A stretch of DNA of 64,000 bases from contig PDUO01000014.1 of assembly GCA_003008705.1 (NCBI GenBank), positions 213,608 to 277,607 on the forward strand, read 5' to 3'. How positions within the stretch are numbered: the first letter of the stretch is position 1; the number at the start of each line of letters is the position of its first letter. This document shows, in pieces, positions 11,184 through 23,551 of this stretch. Under the pieces are notes generated by a model that saw nothing but the letters and a program-made list of their open reading frames with translations, did not search any database and had not been told where the DNA came from. Source of the DNA: Pezicula radicicola (Eukaryota > Ascomycota > Leotiomycetes > Helotiales > Dermateaceae). Both the position numbers and the translations under genes were made by a program.

Positions 11184-11727
11184 TTAGCCCTCAACCAACC
11201 CAGGCCAATTCTCCTTCAACCACTCAACAACAGCATCAGGACCCTTCTCAACTTGTAGACCTTCTGGAATAGCCATCGTCTTAACACCAGGTACCGTCTC
11301 CTTTGCTATTCTTTGAATCTCATCACTTTCTTCTTTTGTCCACATTGATGCAGAGAACTATGATCATATCGCCTGTTAGTAAAAAATGCTCTCCTCTTAT
11401 CTCATAAGCAAATACAATAAAAAAGAAAGGCCCGAATCATAGAAAGGGTCATCATACCAAAACATCAGGGTTCTCCTTCTCACAAATTCCCTTTACTTCC
11501 TCAATACCTAAATCCCACGCCATAAAATTAGTTACCAATCTCTCTAAAGTGGTCTCCAAAGAGAAGATAGTTAAGGTGCTAAAGGTAAAAATCTTACGTT
11601 CTGCATTCGCAACATAACTAATCGTATACTCCTCCTTAACATCTTCAACTACCCTTCCAATCAAGATCTTCGCTCGTGCTGGGACTTTGTTTACTGTTAC
11701 TAGCTTGTAAGGTCCTTTTGGTAGCAT
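11184..11727 (-). CDS. Conserved-looking small protein, function unknown
   Basis: Exons on the minus strand are 11727-11598, 11507-11458 and 11357-11184, totalling 354 nt and 117 residues. Intron 1 runs GTAAGA to TTTAG with a CTAAT branch; intron 2 runs GTATGA to ATAG with an ACTAAC branch. Both joins keep phase: NAERIEEVK across the first and NPDVLFSASM across the second. The start is the first ATG of the frame (MLPKGPYKL). The spliced product is compact, mixed alpha/beta in character (KILIGRVVEDVKEEYTISYV, then DEIQRIAKETVPGVKTM and VVEWLKENWPGLVEG), without signal or membrane segments. I do not recognise the family. Splicing support and lack of low complexity argue that it is real. Confidence 0.65.
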
Positions 11728-14065
11728 GTTTGTTTTCAAATCTCGTATCTCTCTTAACAAAACGAAAACCGAGTGAAGACGAAGTCCTGAGTTGGAGGTT
11801 TGGGGTTTGAGGTTTGAGAGCCGAGGAGGAAAGGGTTGAGATTGGATGTAAATCTAAGAGTCTAAATTTTTAAATTTTTTTTGGTCTTTCTTCTTATTTA
11901 TATGGGATGGGATGGGATCGGATCGGATCTGGTGGGATGTCGTGGATATTATAGAGCGGTTGGAGGGGTCTTGTCTACCTTCGGGGCTAGATGAAAGTCC
12001 GGGAGGCGGATTCGGCTTGTTGTGGGGATCCCCACATCCGTTGTCGGTGTTTTGTTTCTTTCTCTTTCTGAATTGGTAAATGAAATTCTTGAGGGGTTCT
12101 TTACTACAATGAGAAGCATTCAATGATATAGTAATATCTTAAAAGTATGATACACTAGAAACCCTCTATGCTTAACGATACAGTGCAAGGTCATTAGACA
12201 AGTGTTCTATGTTCTACTAAGTGAGTCTGGCACAGAAAGTCTGGGATGTCAACGTATTATCAAAACTTATTTTAATTACTATAGGCCTGTACTATGGATT
12301 AAAGCATTAGTAATGTTCTGTGTAGCTTGATTTGTGGCATATTTGCTTTTCTTTCATCACTTTTTCCCTGGACTAGTTGTCCGAGGCTGATAATCGTGAC
12401 GGGCTGTAATTGTACTACTTTCTCATGTATCTTCGTTCTTTATTAATGTATTACTGTCTACTTCTACAATCTTTGTATCCCCATATGGCGTGTAAGTTTC
12501 GTATAAAGAAGTCATCGCTCTACTTACTTATTTCAATGAGGTTTAAAAATGTCAGAGTTTAAAAAAGCAGCCAGTCAACGCGTTATACTTGCTGTCCAGC
12601 GTCTTCTGCTACGATTAGCCATGGTTTATTTGACACTCCTAGTGATGTACTTGATGTCCGGTTTAAGCGCTCGATATCTTGGCACCTTTATCATGTACGG
12701 CATGCTATGGCCTGCCGTACCTCTTTAAGTAAAACTTATATCTTAATTCTTGTGACAAAAAAGGCAAAACTCCACACCCAACTACCTAAGTAACTATGTA
12801 GCGGGCCGCGAAGAACCTAACTAAATAGGTTTTTATTTTCTTCAAGGTTTCTTATAGTTGTCCTGGGGAACTAACCTCTCGAGAGGATTTTGTTGGGTCG
12901 GGTTGGCCATATTGGGTTTTTTTTTGGTTTGGCTATACAGAGCTTCGTCAGCTATGGAGAGTCGGAATTGTTAGTTGTAGGATTTTGTTGACTAGTTCGA
13001 GTACAGCTGTGTTGATTTACAGGTGTTTGCTCTCGATGTTTAGCAGTTTTGCTATTTGGGTTTTTATACTACGTAAGCTTGCTAGTTAGGCGAGAGAGGT
13101 GAATCCAGATACGAAACATATTTGGGTAATCGAATCAAATAAGTGAGTCAATTCAAATTAGTACCGCCATCAAAAGAAAGTTGTTCCAGCTCGCTTAATT
13201 CCAAAATGGTCTTCCTCGCGAAAGAGGTCAGATATCTAGAGCGAAAAAAGATGCAAAAATACAAAAAAGGTTAACTAGAATCTTAATTCAAGTCGGCAAA
13301 GCAACCATAAAGAGGGAGTTTGTGCATAAATAAGTCTCCGTACTCCATTGAGACCCCGGTGACGGGGATGCTAATCAACGTAGATCCAAACTCTCGCTGT
13401 GACAACTATTCTAAGAACCTTGGATAGTCACAGCTATTTGGTTTTTAGGCGCGTTTTACCGCAATCATGTTTTCTTTGTGCCAAAGCATCTTAGCACTCC
13501 ATCATGGACGCGCATCCATTGAAAACAAGTCTGTTAAATAGGATTATTTAGTATCTTTTGCGCTAGGCTCGCTTAGCCCCCAAACTTCCCAAGCTGCTTT
13601 GATAGAGTAAAATATTTGTTCCAATTCCATTCCCTTCTATTTCTTTGAAAGTTAGACCATTCAAATCAATTTCATATTTCAGCTGCTAAGACATTATGTG
13701 ATCAAAGAAAACGACAAGAAAGCCTACGAGGCTTCGTATCAAGAAGCGCCTAGCAGCGCCACACCCAATCTGCGACCTTGTCCACTGAAAAAAAATCGAA
13801 CGTTGGAGCAATCGCATGAACGATCCACTCTTTGTTGGATGGCTGTGGCACAAGCAAGGCGGATTTTCAACAAGGCTACAGTGCTTTGCCGGAGATACTG
13901 GAAAGAGCTCGCTTAACGAGAAACTCTCAGCTTCTCACGGATATAAGTACTTACATGTACAACCTCCAACCTCATTACTCTTCTCACGTTGCAAATCAAA
14001 CCAAGCAACATCAAGATTCGCAAATTCTCTTCTTCTATCCAGTCACAGCGCTAGATCATAGTAAT
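11728..14065. other. Gene-poor, AT-rich 2.3-kb region
   Basis: No credible coding region on either strand. Homopolymer runs and a GGGATGGGATCGGATCGGAT microsatellite-like patch near 11905-11927 are visible. No terminal repeats or transposase-like frame were found. The final few hundred bases are the promoter and leader of the BTB gene. Confidence 0.45.
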
Positions 14066-14929
14066 ATGACCCAGTACACAGATTTGTGGGAGGAGGAAAA
14101 AATGGATGCGCTAATCAGTGAGCTCGACGAACGAAACCACAAGATCGTTGAATTGAAAGAAGCTCTCGAAACTGCCAATTCTAAACTCGAGATGTATGAA
14201 CAAGCATCAAACAAACAGAATCTCACCAGCAACAGCAACGAACATACGAATCCTACTCAATCTACAAACGCCATCCAGACAGAAATCGACAGTTCCCCTA
14301 CTCCAGTCAACTCAATGACTCCAGAAACACGATTGGTTATCCAAGTTGGCGACAAGCACTTCTCTACAACTCGAGAAACACTTACATCGAAGAGTACTTT
14401 CTTCGAAACCTTCTTCTCTGGTCATGAGGTGGAAAAGATGAAGCAGCCAGATTGTTCCTATTTCATTGATGCGGATGGGGATCTCTTCACCCACATCTTA
14501 GCTTACCTACGTCGAGGAACCCTTCCACTTTTCTTCAACGCCTCTACAGGGCACGACCACGCGCTCTACAACTCTCTCCTCACCGAAGCACAATACTTCC
14601 AAATCCCAAGACTCATCCAATGGCTTTCCACTCAACAATACCTAAAAGCCGTTCGAGTGGCCGCAAGTATTGTAGAAGAAGATGAATTGATGGAAGCTGA
14701 GGGTAGAAATGGTGTAGAGAAGATTGATTTTTTCCCTACTTGGCAGAAGAAGATGGTTTATGTTTGTCCGAGGGCTATTGAGGTTCATCGTGGGAATCCA
14801 TCGGCTTGTGGTAGGCAGTGTAAGAATGCGCAGGTGGGTGAAGAGAGACGGTTTGATGAGGATTTGGTTTTGAAGGTTGCTGTTGTTAAGAAGAGTGTTA
14901 TTATTGATGGCGAGGCTTTGCGTGGATGA
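14066..14929 (+). CDS. BTB/POZ (T1/KCTD-like) domain protein with N-terminal coiled coil
   Basis: Single exon, 287 residues from the ATG at 14066. The frame is open further upstream but that part has no domain character and lacks a better start. Residues about 8-48 form a heptad-rich coiled coil (ISELDERNHKIVELKEALE). A Ser/Thr/Asn linker follows. Residues about 87-195 form a BTB domain of the potassium-channel-tetramerisation type: LVIQVGDKHFSTTRETL, STFFETFFSG, YFIDADGDLFTHILAYLRRG and LLTEAQYFQIPRLIQWL. The C-terminal 90 residues carry a Cys-containing segment (SACGRQCKNAQ). KCTD-like proteins often oligomerise and can act as cullin-3 adaptors; for this fungal protein the partner is unknown. 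It is a soluble protein, not a channel. Confidence 0.85.
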   Translation: MTQYTDLWEEEKMDALISELDERNHKIVELKEALETANSKLEMYEQASNKQNLTSNSNEHTNPTQSTNAIQTEIDSSPTPVNSMTPETRLVIQVGDKHFSTTRETLTSKSTFFETFFSGHEVEKMKQPDCSYFIDADGDLFTHILAYLRRGTLPLFFNASTGHDHALYNSLLTEAQYFQIPRLIQWLSTQQYLKAVRVAASIVEEDELMEAEGRNGVEKIDFFPTWQKKMVYVCPRAIEVHRGNPSACGRQCKNAQVGEERRFDEDLVLKVAVVKKSVIIDGEALRG

Positions 14930-15778
14930 GTTTTAGGCGGTACTTGTTTGTTTTTGGGGTGATGTTTGTGGAGGGGAGATTCTTTGCGATGGTATTTATG
15001 GTTTTAGGGATTTGTGAGTTGCTGGGTTTTCTCCTAGGAGATTCGATATATGCTCGGAGTGATTGTACGGGGATGGGAGGTATAGGGAGAATAGAGGGGT
15101 TATGTAGCTGTGCATCACACCTTGATAGGTTCAATTAACCTTATTATCAATCTATAATCCACGCATTTATCACTTCGTCGTATCTATTCTCTTATCTAGC
15201 TCCTATGACTACCAAGACATGGTTAATCTTATTGACTCCGTAAACTTGCTTATAACTCCATGCTAACTGGAAATGGTGTATCATAGATACAAACACTTGC
15301 AATATAGATAGGGGTCACCTCCCTGGTTGTACACAAGACACAACCCGTTAATAATAACCCACAAGTATCTCCATCTATATATATTAAGTGCCAGGCTATT
15401 TAAGCTTCTTCTCTTATCAATAACAAAGGTAGAAAGCAATATTTTGTATAGCAGGCTAGGATGTACCTAAGAAGTATGTATTGTATTTTTAGTGCTTCTA
15501 AGCGTTCTAAAAGAATTCGAAATATTGTATGGGATTATTGGCACCTGTATATTGGGGACGTTAAAATTTAGCTTTGGGAATTGTAAAACACACTTTGATT
15601 GCTATTTATAAATACAACAAGTAGGCATTTATCCCTGTTGTTTTGTTTCCTCCATATGTTCTAGATGACAGGTTTGCTTATCAAACGACCGAAAATGCAT
15701 GCAGACTTAAATATCCTAGAGCTGAATATCCTAGAGAACAACTCAAAACCATACACATCTAGTTAAACCAAGCCGGAC
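14930..15778. other. Intergenic region between convergent genes
   Basis: AT-rich 3' flanks. The short G-rich frame just after the BTB stop (14926-15138) has no supporting features. Confidence 0.5.
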
Positions 15779-15911
15779 CTACTCCTTCTCACCAACCCTA
15801 GGACCACTATCCTCAATCTGAACCCTCCTTTCAGTTCTCCCAATCATTGCCAGAAACCCACAAAAGGCAGTGACGCCTGTAAAGACAACTACGTTCCCAA
15901 ATCCCCCATTA

Positions 15912-17485
15912 CTACCGACACCAAACTGGTTTGTATTTCCTCAGCAGAGCCGAACTGATAGGACCTGAACAAACAGCGCCAATACCCCTTCCAGCACTAA
16001 ATAAACCCATGAGAGCTCCCATCTTTGCATTCGAATGAACTCTCTGAACCTCCTTGATCATACCGCTCCAGATCGAGCTCCAACCGCCAGCGAAAACTCC
16101 ATATGTTATTGCGAAAACGATAAGCATTGCTAGCGAAGCGGAGTTGGTGGAAGGAAGTGGTGAGAGAAACCAGAGGAGAAAAATGGAGAGTGTTGAGCCG
16201 AGGCTTGAGAGGCTTATTACTGTGTAGACTGAAAAGCGATCGCAGAGGAGGCCGAATAGTGGTGCAGAGATTGCGGAAGAAGTATTGATGAGAGAGAGGA
16301 GGATTTGGCCTGAAAGCGAGGAAGATCCGTTGATTGTTAGAGAGAGTGATCGGGCGTAGGTTGGGAGATAGATGGAGGGCATAAAATACCCTAATCCTTC
16401 TGCCACATTTGCAGCTTGCAAAAACCAGAAAGTTCTTGTCTTGAGAAAGGAGTAGTTGACGCTCTCGTGGTGGGCTTGTGCTGGCAGCCGTGGTCGGACA
16501 AAGTATATTAGAGGCAAGGAAGCGAGAAGGAGAATCATGGCCCAGATTCGAAGGGCTGTGGATACCCCCCAGGTTTGAATTAGCCACGTTATGAGAAATG
16601 GAAAGATAAGGCCTGAGAAGCCGGCTCCGGACCACATCACGCCAATTGCAAAGCCTTTCTTCTTGATGAACCACTCGTCCAGGTATAGATTTGTAGGTGC
16701 ATACAGCAGTGAGCCTCCAATGGCGTAAAGAACCCCTTGTGTGAGTATAAGTTGCCAAACCCTTGTGGCAAAAGATGATGCTACCAGGGCTGATACGCAA
16801 ATTGCAAGACCAACAACCGAGCTTACACGCCTCACTTTTGGGTACGCTGAGAGGATGTGCAAGGAGACGGGTGCGAATAGATACATCACCCCAGTCGCAC
16901 AGGTGCCGATTATCGCTATTCTGGAGAGGGCATTTGAGAATGGTGGGTGAGCCGTATATTCCGTTTCGAAGACGCCGAAAGAGAAGGGAAAACCTGTGCC
17001 AGATTACACAAGTCAGATACATAGCACATACTAATGAATGAGCGGAGGATATTTGAATAGGCTTACCCCAAACTAATGCCTCAAAAAAGAAACACCCGAC
17101 GAGAAACAGCCAAGCTTCTTTGCCACCATCTGCCTTGGGAAAGCCATCTGCTGTTCCTCCATCACTAGGTTGATTGTGTTCTTCGAGCTCTAACGTATTG
17201 CTTTGTGCACTTGCAGATAGCGATTCTGCTTCAACTTCTGCTTTTGGGGCCTACTACAGTATCAATTATCCAATTACAAACAACCAAGTCTTGGAGACCG
17301 TTGTAGCGCAAGACGACCGTATTCGCTTTAGAAGTATTCTGCCTTGGCGTGCAATAAAAAGGCGGCTAAGGCATTAAGAGAATAGACTGTCTTACCTCTA
17401 AGATGGTCGGCTTGCCTCTTAATTGACGGCTGTTGTCTCTGCCAAAGGCGAGAGCAATACTAGGAGTTGAAGCTGAGGACGACAT
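15912..17485 (-). CDS. MFS transporter, monocarboxylate-transporter type, C-terminus cut by apparent frameshift
   Basis: Exons on the minus strand are 17485-17396, 17250-17067 and 16993-15912, giving 451 residues. Intron 1 joins TILE to APKAE; intron 2 (GTAAGC...CACAG) joins LVWG to FPFSF in phase. The protein has a hydrophilic N-terminus of about 75 residues and then MFS segments: WLFLVGCFFFEALVW with FGVFETEY, IIGTCATGVMYLFAP, YLDEWFIKKKGFAIGVMWSG (the MCT-like loop after TM4), and the second half ending with MGLFSAGRGIGAVCSGP. It stops at ALLRKYKPVWCR. In the next frame the genomic DNA goes on with FGNVVVFTGVTAFCGFLAMIG, a clear TM12, and a normal tail to a stop at 15779-15781. So the gene either carries a one-base frameshift near 15922-15935 or the sequence has an error. 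Substrate unknown; relatives move monocarboxylates or similar solutes. Confidence 0.8.
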
Positions 17486-20461
17486 GCTGAACTTGCAGCG
17501 GTTGAAGGAAGAAAGGTTTGGAATTTCTGAAAGTAGAAGGGAGCACAAGATAAGATGGTGCACCAGATAGTGACTTTCTCATATTAAGGTCCGCAAGTCT
17601 TGTCACCACCTGGTGGTGTTCAGAAAATATAAGAAAACGGAGGCTGCTGGAGCTTCTCCGCATTGGATAGTCACAGGCAGTAATGTTTTGATAGTCGATA
17701 CTGCGGGCGACGAAAAAGCCGGCGTTTAAGGTGGGCCATGAAATTTTAATCACCTACTAAGGTAGAAGAGGCCAATGATGGGAATGCAAGTATAGCAAAC
17801 ACCAACACCAACACCACCAAACACACGGCAAGAAATTGCTATTGAAGCATGGCATCCACGTCACTCGGCGAGGTCAACCCGACGGTTCAGCTACCTAGGA
17901 TCACCTCCTCCATAATGACTAGTGCTATACTCAGACTTTTAGGAATCACGCAGCTACCGCAAGGTCTTTGTCTTAGCAAATTGACCTGTCCGTTCAGGAA
18001 AGATTCTCCCGCCCATTATCCTGTGCTTTTCACAGAAATCCAACATTTTCTGACAACGCTTATGTTGTGACAAGCAGCCCAAAGCAACATCATAGACACA
18101 ATCACGTCTTGGCTGTAAAGTTGGTAAGGCATAGATGATTGATCTATTCTGTCCTCGTCCTGTCAAACAAAGCACCTAAGCATTCGGTACACCACTTCAA
18201 CGACCGGCTTCCCGAAAACCAACAAAACACGGGCCGAGTTCATACTCTGATTTTGCGGACCAACCAGTAATTTATGAGGCGGCCTGGCAGACAGAATTTG
18301 TAACAACCCGAAGAACTAGTCCTGCACATGGCCAAACCGTCGCTGCTTAAGCGATGGGTGCCAATGATATGGGGCATCTGAACAACGGCCAAACGCAACT
18401 CTGGGTAGGAATTTCCTTAGAGCCCTGCGATGGCGTTTGTGACGGATGCAAGATACCTTGAAGAAAGACGCAATTGGTGAACAAAGCGATTGTTGGAGAG
18501 GTACCAGCTCGCGGAACAAGCATCATGGCATAAATTTCAAGGTATATGTGGAGGAACTGCGTGAGCCAGTTATGCAGTCAAACAGTTCTCGACTTGAGGA
18601 TCTGCTAGTGGCCAACATGAGGTAGGACAGGCTTGACGCAGTATCCTGTGCATCTGTCACGTCTGAAAGGGATAGCAAAAGCCGCCTCAGAGATCGCTTG
18701 CTCGTCTATTCTAACCAATCCCAGAATTCTCATATCGGTTACAAGCGGAATATTCGCAGACGGAAGGAAATGGAAAATGAATGAGAAAGACATATTTCGT
18801 AACGGGGGCGATATTTCCCGCCTTGTACGGACGATTACGGAGTTGAAATTGAAACGACGATAAGAGCGAAAAATGACCAGGATGATGCACTTTACGCCAA
18901 ATTGGTGTCATAGAGGTAAAGACTCGAGCCTGGCCACGGTGTTGGAGTTGAGATACGGAGGTACAGTACAGTACATAACTCATGGAGACCGGAGCCGGTG
19001 CGATGATCGGACTCCAAGGCCAGTGTGGAGACGGATATGAGATAAGAGATGAAAGGAAGATGATTGTTTATCATTGTATGACGAGGACGGTGTGAAGAAC
19101 TGAGTTGGAGATGTTGAGACGCAGAGTCGTGGATGAGGAAAGTCAATATCGCTTTCCCAGGGAGACGAGTAGTAGGATGACTTACAGACATGACAGAGTA
19201 CTACGGTACTGTACAGTACAGTACAGTACAGTACAGAGCCAGGGAAGTTGGTACGGCGGCCGATAAGTGAGAAGCCCGCAACATACTTCGTAAACCATCG
19301 CATCGGAATGGGCTTCCGTACGCATTTTCATGGGGCGGTGGGGTGACAATGGGTCGGCCGATTTCTGGGTATTTCTGGGGTTGCTCCACTCTGCCTTCTC
19401 AAGACGTCGCAAGTTCGCAGCCCCCAAGATTCAACACTTGACATGATCGTGTAACGCCAACACGACAATCGCAAAACCCAGGACAACATAATACGTAGAG
19501 CGGGCCTAGAGGTCAAGGCAGATAAAGGAGGCATAGATATGAGTGCAATGCTCGTCTCACCGACTCATCGCGCGACCAGCGAGGACGACTAAAACACTTA
19601 CTTGCATTTCTTTCTACTCCCTTATTAGCTGCTGCTGCATGCTTGCTGCTTGCTGCTTGCTTGCTTCATTGTCACGAGCGATGATATCTATCTCGATTTT
19701 CCCCTCGGAGGTCCCCCAACAAGTCCACGCAAGCATAATCATGCTTCCCCATCACCCTCGTCTCTCTTGACCATCATTCGGATGACAACGGGGGTCTGGT
19801 TCGCAACAATATACTTTTCAAACTTTCGTATTCCCTCTGAGCCGAGGAAGGTGCTCCTCGAGTATTTTACCATACTTATTACCTATGGCCCTGATCACGA
19901 GCATTCGATGCCGGCAAGGACCATGGGACAAGCCCATCAAAATGCTTGACTGGCGAAACGGCCATGATTGGTACTATTCTTGTCTCCCCGTTCATCCAAG
20001 TCACACATCTCTTTAGTCCTAGTAGTAGTCGTAAGTCACAGGTCAAGCCTCATCCTGTCTCGAGATGCTTGACCCCGCACTCATATCCAACCACTACTTG
20101 CACTTGCTTGCTTCCTCCTCTCCTTCCCCTCCATTCACAGAGGAGTCCGGCCAGACGGGAAAGACCTCGCACCTCACCTCACACCACCCACTAGAATAAA
20201 AGTACTTACAAAGTCAAAATCCTCCTCTTTTTCCTTTCATCAACAAAACATCGACAGCTTCATCGTCTCCCATTCTCTCCATCTCCATCGCTTCGCCACT
20301 GATACACCCCCTGTATGTCCCTCCGGCCCTACTAGACAAGGCTGTTGGGCGCTATCAAATAGCTCGAATTCTATTCGCTCAACTCAACCTTATTTCGCTG
20401 CGGGCGTCCCAGAAGGCGTAGCTCCGGTCAATCAAGCACGAAGCCCAGCGCAGAGCTGCAA
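17486..20461. other. Large gene-free region with GTACA repeat
   Basis: Almost 3 kb without a supported gene. Contains a CAACAC-type microsatellite near 17800-17826, GTACAGTACAGTAC words at about 18960-18976, and a longer GTACA tandem run at 19201-19237. From about 19550 the plus strand becomes pyrimidine-rich (TGCTGCTTGC runs, then CTCC-rich) and probably forms the promoter and leader of the mitochondrial carrier. Many short frames are present but none has motif support. Confidence 0.45.
19201..19237. repeat. GTACA/GTACT microsatellite
   Basis: Reads as CTACGGTACTGTACAG followed by several tandem copies of the five-base unit TACAG. The run is nearly self-complementary and could fold into a hairpin. 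Shorter versions occur at about 18960 and 2699-2765. Confidence 0.75.
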
Positions 20462-20834
20462 GTGAGTTCCCACTCCGATCTTTGTACCTCACATCGCGCA
20501 TTAACCAAGGCTATGCTTTTCACGATTCCCTTTTGCGCTCCGAGTTTTCCCATTAATTCCCAATATTCGTTCACATGCTTTGTTTCTCTGGTACTTTGTG
20601 CCTTTCCACCTGTAGTATCTTACCTTGGTGTGGAATGCGAAGTCGCTTCTTAAGCCCCGGAAAAGCACGGTCTGCGATGATAGGGTTCCCCCACCATCCC
20701 GGTTGAAGGCGGTTGTGTACGTTGGGCGGCGATTCAACATATCCATATACATACTCAACATGTCTCCCGCTTTTGCTTGCCGCGTTCGCATTCGAACCAT
20801 TCAAAAGCTAACACTTCCTTTCTTTCGAGGGTAG
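20462..20834 (+). other. Probable long 5'-UTR intron of the carrier gene
   Basis: Donor GTGAGT at 20462, branch GCTAAC near 20808, pyrimidine-rich tract and acceptor GGTAG ending at 20834: a 373-bp intron about 100 bases before the coding start. No coding frame crosses it. Confidence 0.45.
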
Positions 20835-20932
20835 CCTTCAAAGTGCTCGACCTAACTCTCCTCTACACCTCACACCTTCCCTCCTCCCCCTCATCTTCCT
20901 CTCCGACCTCACCCACGGCAATCGACAATACA

Positions 20933-22008
20933 ATGTCTTCCTCGAACTCCATCAAGCAGGCTGCCGAAGCTGCACGCAACAAGACGAGCCAGGCATTTGA
21001 AAGCACCAAACAACTTGCGGAAACTGCGAAATCCGACCCCATGGCTCTTAAAAATGACTTTCTTCACACGCCTTTCATGCGCGGAGCCTTACCCTTCATC
21101 AACGGTGGTTTAGCTGGAATGGTAGCTACGTCAGTCATCCAACCTATCGATATGATAAAGGTCCGCCTCCAACTTGCTGGGGAAGGCGCTCGCACTGGTC
21201 CCAAACCTTCGCCGTTATCCGTAACTCGCGAGATTCTTGCATCAGGCAAAGCACTAGATCTATATACCGGTTTGTCTGCTGGTTTGCTCCGGCAAGCTGT
21301 ATACACCACTGCACGGCTTGGCTTCTTTGACACCTTCATGGGCACACTCACAGCAAGGGCAAAAGCTCAAGGAAACTCAATCGGCTTCACAGAGCGAGCC
21401 GCTGCAGGACTTAGTGCAGGAGGCCTTGCCGCTATGATCGGAAACCCAGCAGATCTAGCACTCATTCGGATGCAATCAGACGGCTTGAAACCACTCGCCG
21501 AACGGAAGAACTACAAATCCGTCATTGACGCGCTAACGTCGATTGCCAAATCCGAAGGTGTGGGAGCGCTGTGGGCTGGTGCTGCCCCAACCGTAGTAAG
21601 AGCTATGGCTTTGAACTTTGGGCAACTAGCCTTCTTTTCCGAAGCCAAACAGAGATTGAAAGATACGCAAATGAGCGCTCGCTCCCAGACCTTGAGTGCC
21701 AGTGCCATTGCCGGATTCTTTGCTTCCTTCTTTTCGTTACCGTTTGACTTTGTGAAGACGAGACTGCAGAAGCAGACCAAGAGACCAGATGGCACTTTGC
21801 CCTACAAGGGAATGGCTGATTGCTTCAGAAAGGTAGCGAAAGAGGAGGGCATTTTGAGATTCTATCGGTGAGAATTTCCTAGTTGATTAAATGTTGACAG
21901 CACATGCTAATATAGAACAGTGGATTCTCGACTTATTATGTCCGCATTGCACCTCATGCCATGGTGACGCTTATCGTCGCTGATTACCTCGGTTTCATCA
22001 CCAAGTGA
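20933..22008 (+). CDS. Mitochondrial carrier, 2-oxoglutarate/malate type
   Basis: Exons 20933-21867 and 21921-22008 give 340 residues. The 53-bp intron (GTGAGA...AACAG, branch GCTAAT) splits the codon for the Arg in FYRGFSTYY. The ATG at 20933 is preferred because upstream codons are leader-like. Three mitochondrial carrier repeats are visible by their signatures PIDMIKVR (71-78), PADLALIR (172-179) and PFDFVKTR (270-277), with paired GLSAGLLRQ and GAAPTVVRA segments. The second-repeat form NPADLALIRMQSDG is characteristic of the oxoglutarate/dicarboxylate carriers. Expected role: exchange of 2-oxoglutarate and malate across the inner mitochondrial membrane, feeding the malate-aspartate shuttle. 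An N-terminal Ala/Lys-rich extension of about 45 residues precedes the first helix. Family sure; exact substrate inferred. Confidence 0.9.
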
Positions 22009-22282
22009 AGAACGGTATAGACCAAGACAGTTCGGATAAAGGAGAATGGGCGGAAAGACTTACATACTTCGTTCTTTGTGACATAGTTTTATTTTATTAT
22101 TTTCTTGGAAGGAGTTTTGGCGTTATCTTAAGAATACCTGCTGGCCGAGGATTTCGCGTGGCGGCCTCATAACCATCGCTCCTTTGCAAATATAAATCTT
22201 GCATTATATCGAGATGCTCCCATGATCCGTCTTATCAAAAGTCTCATGAAACCCAACGCCACGCTATGCAATAATCATTAAA

Positions 22283-23551
22283 TCAGACCACATTTGTTTT
22301 GCCATAAGCACCTCCTGCAAGCTTCCTCATTTCTAAAGCTCTTTTGTAAGGTGGTGCTGTTGGCGGTTGGATTGGATCGAGAGTGATGCGATCTTTCGGT
22401 AAGTGGTATGAAGCATCGGCATCAAAGGCAGAAAGATCACCGCAAGCCAAAAACGGTGCGATCCATCTTCCTTCTCTTTTAGCCTCCGTTTCTTCCAGAG
22501 GAAAGGTGACTTCGGTGATACCATCGTCTCCTTGAATCATGACCGAGGTCGACTTCGACCAAGCCCCAGTGATAGGATTCTGTGAGACCGCTGGCGCTAG
22601 AATTGGGTGTTGTAATGCAGCGAGCTTGACCATCTGTTCCAAGCGATCACCAACGCCCATAGGCTCTTCTAAACTCGCTTTGAACCCTTCTGGTGGTTGG
22701 AAATTGAGGCACACGATGAAGGCTTCCACACTGCTAGCCCTACTACTCCTCGGCTTGCTGACAACGACCCTCCCAAAGAAAAGCTTCAGCTGCGCAAATA
22801 GCAAATCCACATTTCGACCCCTAAATATCTTTGCCACGAACTTGCCGCCGGGTTTGAGAACGCAAAGAGCGAGGTTCAGTGCTGCGAAGAGGAGTTGTGA
22901 CTGTACATAGATGTCTAGATCGTGGAGGCCAGTCACGTCTGGTGCTCCATCTGAGATGACTAGGTCTACTGGATGCGTTGCATGTTGCGACTGCGAAGAA
23001 GCTGAATAATGTGGATCAAGGTTCTGTAGTAGGAGGGGTACGGTTGCGGGATGCGTAATGTCTGCTCTGAGGCAAATGATTCCTTGTAGCGGGCTCATTG
23101 GCTGAAGATCTATAGCGACGATTTTGACATCTTTCCTCGGATGGTACTTAGGTGAATACTCCTCCTCTGTTTCATCCTTCTCATCCTTGGGATCTGAATC
23201 TGTTTCTGTTGCCATTCCATGTACTTTTAGCATCCGTTGTCGCTGAACTTCCTGTTTATCTTCCCATGCTGCGCGTCCGAATTTCTCTCCTTTGATTAGG
23301 ACTCGAGAGAGTACTTGACTCCAGCTTCCAGGTGCTGCACAAAGGTCGACAACTCGAGTTACGTCTGCGAAAAGGTCGAATTCTGTTATTCAAAATGTCA
23401 GCGTTGGAATGTAAATGTTAAGACTCGGAAACAAAGAATTTTATATACCCTCATCCAGTTGCAGGAGCTTAAAGGCACTTCTGGCCCTCCAGCCTTGCTC
23501 CTTTGCGAGCCTGTAATAGGCATCGCGTTTGTCTTTGGACGATTTCCCCAT
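22283..23551 (-). CDS. TRM7: Trm7-type tRNA 2'-O-ribose methyltransferase (FtsJ family)
   Basis: Exons on the minus strand are 23551-23449 and 23382-22283, giving 400 residues. The first exon encodes [19 protein letters not shown] and [11 protein letters not shown], nearly the signature Trm7 N-terminus. The 66-bp intron splits a Glu codon. The Rossmann motif is [13 protein letters not shown], and the catalytic K-D-K-E tetrad is visible as K28, D179 ([10 protein letters not shown]), K219 (FVAKIFRGR) and E254 (SSVEAFIV). Trm7 methylates C32 and N34 in the anticodon loop of specific tRNAs with partners Trm732 and Trm734. Compared with yeast Trm7 (about 310 aa) there is an acidic insertion at about residues 66-118 between motif I and the next strand, plus a longer tail. 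The gene starts 211 bp from the divergent Mak5-like helicase. Confidence 0.93.

Noticed and set aside
13832..14065. Upstream extension of the BTB gene frame
   Set aside because: Opens with TTG and lacks domain character; the ATG at 14066 precedes the coiled coil directly.
15997..17022. 341-codon minus-strand frame overlapping the MFS gene
   Set aside because: It is the other reading frame of the transporter; its translation has no hydrophobic pattern, while the MFS frame has clear membrane segments.
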